DNA of 7,702 nt from Mageeibacillus sp. UBA3708. Its GTDB lineage: Bacteria > Bacillota > Clostridia > Saccharofermentanales > Saccharofermentanaceae. The stretch is from positions 1-7,702 of the forward strand of contig DFIB01000172.1 in assembly GCA_002371375.1 (NCBI GenBank), read 5' to 3'. How positions within the stretch are numbered: the first letter of the stretch is position 1; each line of letters begins with the position of its first letter. The notes beneath the pieces are model-generated. The model worked only from the letters and a program-made list of their open reading frames with translations, did no database searches and had not been told where the DNA came from. Position numbers and translations under genes: made by a program. Positions 6,632-7,702 of this stretch are shown here, in pieces.

Positions 6632-7648
6632 TCAATTTTTCTTAAGAGCAGACATTAATATTTGTCTGCTCTTATATATTATGAATGCCAAGATCAGATC
6701 AAATATAATTCTGACAGCAGCCGCCAGGAAATTATTATCAGTAAAGCTCCAAACAAAAAAGAACATATAGTCAAATGTGTGAGCTATAAAGATATAAAGT
6801 GTGTAACGTCCTATTACGACAAAAGGTTTTGATATGATCTTCAGCTTAGTAAAATAACAACACAGACTGCAAACAAAGACAGTACCTGCTATTGCAGTAA
6901 TATGACAGACAGGAAATAGCGGATAACGTCTGCCGGCTATCTCCAGATATGTTCCGGTAAAGTAAACTATAACAATAAAAGACAGGATCCAGATTATAAG
7001 AAAACCTATGATAACCCTGAGATCAGTGATCTTCAACTTTGGCAGAATATATTTCCCGAATAAAATGAATGGTATGATAAGAAATACTACTTCCAATGAC
7101 ATTGGAAGACCAAAACCGGCTTTTATGGTAAAAAAGCCAAAAACAAACAAAAACGAACAAATAAGCACGTTTGTTTGTTTTTGAAATTTCAGATGTAAAT
7201 AATCGATGATAACAGATGCATAAAACAGAACGAAAATAAACCACAGCATGCTGACAGAACTTATGTGAAATAAGCCAATATCATAATCGGCTCCAGGACA
7301 GAACAGTAAAGCTATAAGATGATTTACGATAAAATCAGACAAAACAAGAGTATCCAGATTATATAGCAGATCAACAAATGTAATTATCAGATAACAGACA
7401 AGAGCCGGTATGATAAGATGTCTGAATCTTTTATAAAGATTAGATTTGAAGGAATCATAATTATCAGAGAATTTGAATGTCATTCCATACAGAATAAAAA
7501 AAAGCGGCATATGGAAAGAGAATATTATACCGCGAGTTAATACCTGCGCCGGCGTAATATGTATGGAATGTGCGAATATTACCAGAAGGATTCCCAGTCC
7601 TTTGGCACAATCAATCCATTCGATCCTTTTATTCGCTTTAACATCCAT
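6632..7648 (-). CDS. Integral membrane acyltransferase (Acyl_transf_3 / OafA / fucose 4-O-acetylase type)
   Basis: A 338-residue polytopic membrane protein predicted to move acetyl (or another acyl) groups onto surface sugars such as exopolysaccharide, capsule or cell-wall glycans. Seen: RIEWIDCAKGLGILLVIFAH (8-27), the family opening with D13, K16-G17 and catalytic-type H27; FSFHMPLFFILYG (43-55) with H46; MLWFIFVLF (134-142); and GRYTLYIFIAHTF (280-292) with a late membrane histidine. About ten hydrophobic segments are spaced through the protein and the usual arginine/lysine-rich loop RFRHL follows residue 73, so the domain looks complete. It is AT-rich compared with its neighbours and points the other way, which fits horizontally variable surface-sugar genes. 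An in-frame TAG lies 24 nt before the ATG, so translation cannot start much further upstream, and no Shine-Dalgarno site is correctly placed. No glycosyltransferase neighbours are visible, so the substrate is unknown. Confidence 0.88.
   Translation of the reverse strand: MDVKANKRIEWIDCAKGLGILLVIFAHSIHITPAQVLTRGIIFSFHMPLFFILYGMTFKFSDNYDSFKSNLYKRFRHLIIPALVCYLIITFVDLLYNLDTLVLSDFIVNHLIALLFCPGADYDIGLFHISSVSMLWFIFVLFYASVIIDYLHLKFQKQTNVLICSFLFVFGFFTIKAGFGLPMSLEVVFLIIPFILFGKYILPKLKITDLRVIIGFLIIWILSFIVIVYFTGTYLEIAGRRYPLFPVCHITAIAGTVFVCSLCCYFTKLKIISKPFVVIGRYTLYIFIAHTFDYMFFFVWSFTDNNFLAAAVRIIFDLILAFIIYKSRQILMSALKKN
6644..6673 (+). terminator. Perfect 11-bp inverted repeat, candidate terminator for the plus-strand genes
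   Basis: AAGAGCAGACA (6644-6654) and TGTCTGCTCTT (6663-6673) are exact reverse complements with an 8-nt AT loop. The hairpin starts 32 bp after the metY stop and is followed on the plus strand by TTATATATT-like sequence, a weak U-tract. On the minus strand it is followed by A-rich sequence and still lies upstream of the acyltransferase stop, so it would not suit as that gene's terminator. The repeat is also coding: it encodes the KSRQ...LMSALK residues of the acyltransferase tail. Confidence 0.55.
7138..7183. repeat. 14-bp inverted repeat inside the acyltransferase gene
   Basis: CAAAAACAAACAAA (7138-7151) and TTTGTTTGTTTTTG (7170-7183) are exact reverse complements with an 18-nt loop. They encode the QKQTN loop and the next membrane helix (about residues 155-171, phenylalanine-rich). 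The arms are low-complexity A/C and T/G runs, so this may be a by-product of codon use in Lys/Gln- and Phe-rich stretches. Confidence 0.5.
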
Positions 7649-7683
7649 ATTCGGATTATATAATAAAAACTACCTCTTCTCAA
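7649..7683 (-). promoter_or_regulatory. Near-consensus promoter of the acyltransferase gene, predicting a leaderless mRNA
   Basis: Read on the minus strand: TTGAGA (7683-7678, 5 of 6 matches to TTGACA), a 17-bp spacer (7677-7661), a perfect TATAAT (7660-7655), then CCGAAT (6 nt), and then the ATG at 7648. With standard spacing, transcription would start at or within about a base of the A of the ATG. The only purine-rich SD-like stretch (AGAGG, about 7677-7673) lies in the spacer, upstream of the predicted start site, so it would not be in this mRNA. Confidence 0.65.
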
Positions 7684-7702
7684 TTCACCAAAATTGTAAT
7701 TA

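Noticed and set aside
1..7702. CRISPR arrays, tRNA/rRNA genes, insertion sequences, defence systems
   Set aside because: No regularly spaced repeats, cloverleaf-like tRNA sequence, transposase motifs or nuclease/defence domains were seen. Almost all of the DNA is accounted for by six ordinary genes.

Overview
The window (7,702 bp) looks like a chromosomal segment of a Clostridia-type member of the Bacillota. The evidence is moderate-to-low GC, strong purine-rich ribosome binding sites (GAGGAG, GGGAGG), consensus sigma-A-like promoters, and protein families typical of anaerobic gut or rumen clostridia (FeoB, GH13 without a signal peptide, paired TldD/TldE, MetY). This placement is inferred from style and family content, not from a marker gene.

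Layout. (1) Positions 1-296 hold the 3' end of a ferrous iron transporter gene (feoB), whose start lies outside the window. (2) A 92-bp gap carries a clear extended -10 promoter. (3) Positions 389-5295 hold four tightly packed plus-strand genes: an orotate-phosphoribosyltransferase-like protein with a degraded PRPP loop, a short cytoplasmic GH13 alpha-glucanase, TldD (zinc protease subunit) and TldE/PmbA (its non-catalytic partner). Gaps of 15, about 1 and 4 bp suggest one transcript with translational coupling. (4) Positions 5341-6612 hold a MetY-type O-acetylhomoserine sulfhydrylase, 45 bp further on, with a possible promoter of its own. (5) Positions 6632-7648 hold a convergent minus-strand gene for an integral membrane acyltransferase (Acyl_transf_3 / OafA / fucose 4-O-acetylase type). 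It is visibly more AT-rich than the rest. The two convergent stop codons are only 19 bp apart, and a perfect 11-bp inverted repeat inside the 3' end of the acyltransferase gene is the best candidate terminator for the plus-strand genes.

How the genes fit together. TldD and TldE almost certainly form one heteromeric protease. The PRTase-like protein, the GH13 enzyme and TldD/E have no textbook link, so their shared transcript is either housekeeping clustering or an undescribed functional link. The most distinctive local signal is the acyltransferase start. A TTGAGA / 17 bp / TATAAT promoter sits exactly 6 nt before the ATG with no usable Shine-Dalgarno site in between, which predicts a leaderless mRNA. 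I see no CRISPR array, tRNA, rRNA, insertion sequence or RiPP precursor gene. The intergenic spaces are all under 100 bp, so there is little unexplained DNA, and I found no convincing new multi-gene system.
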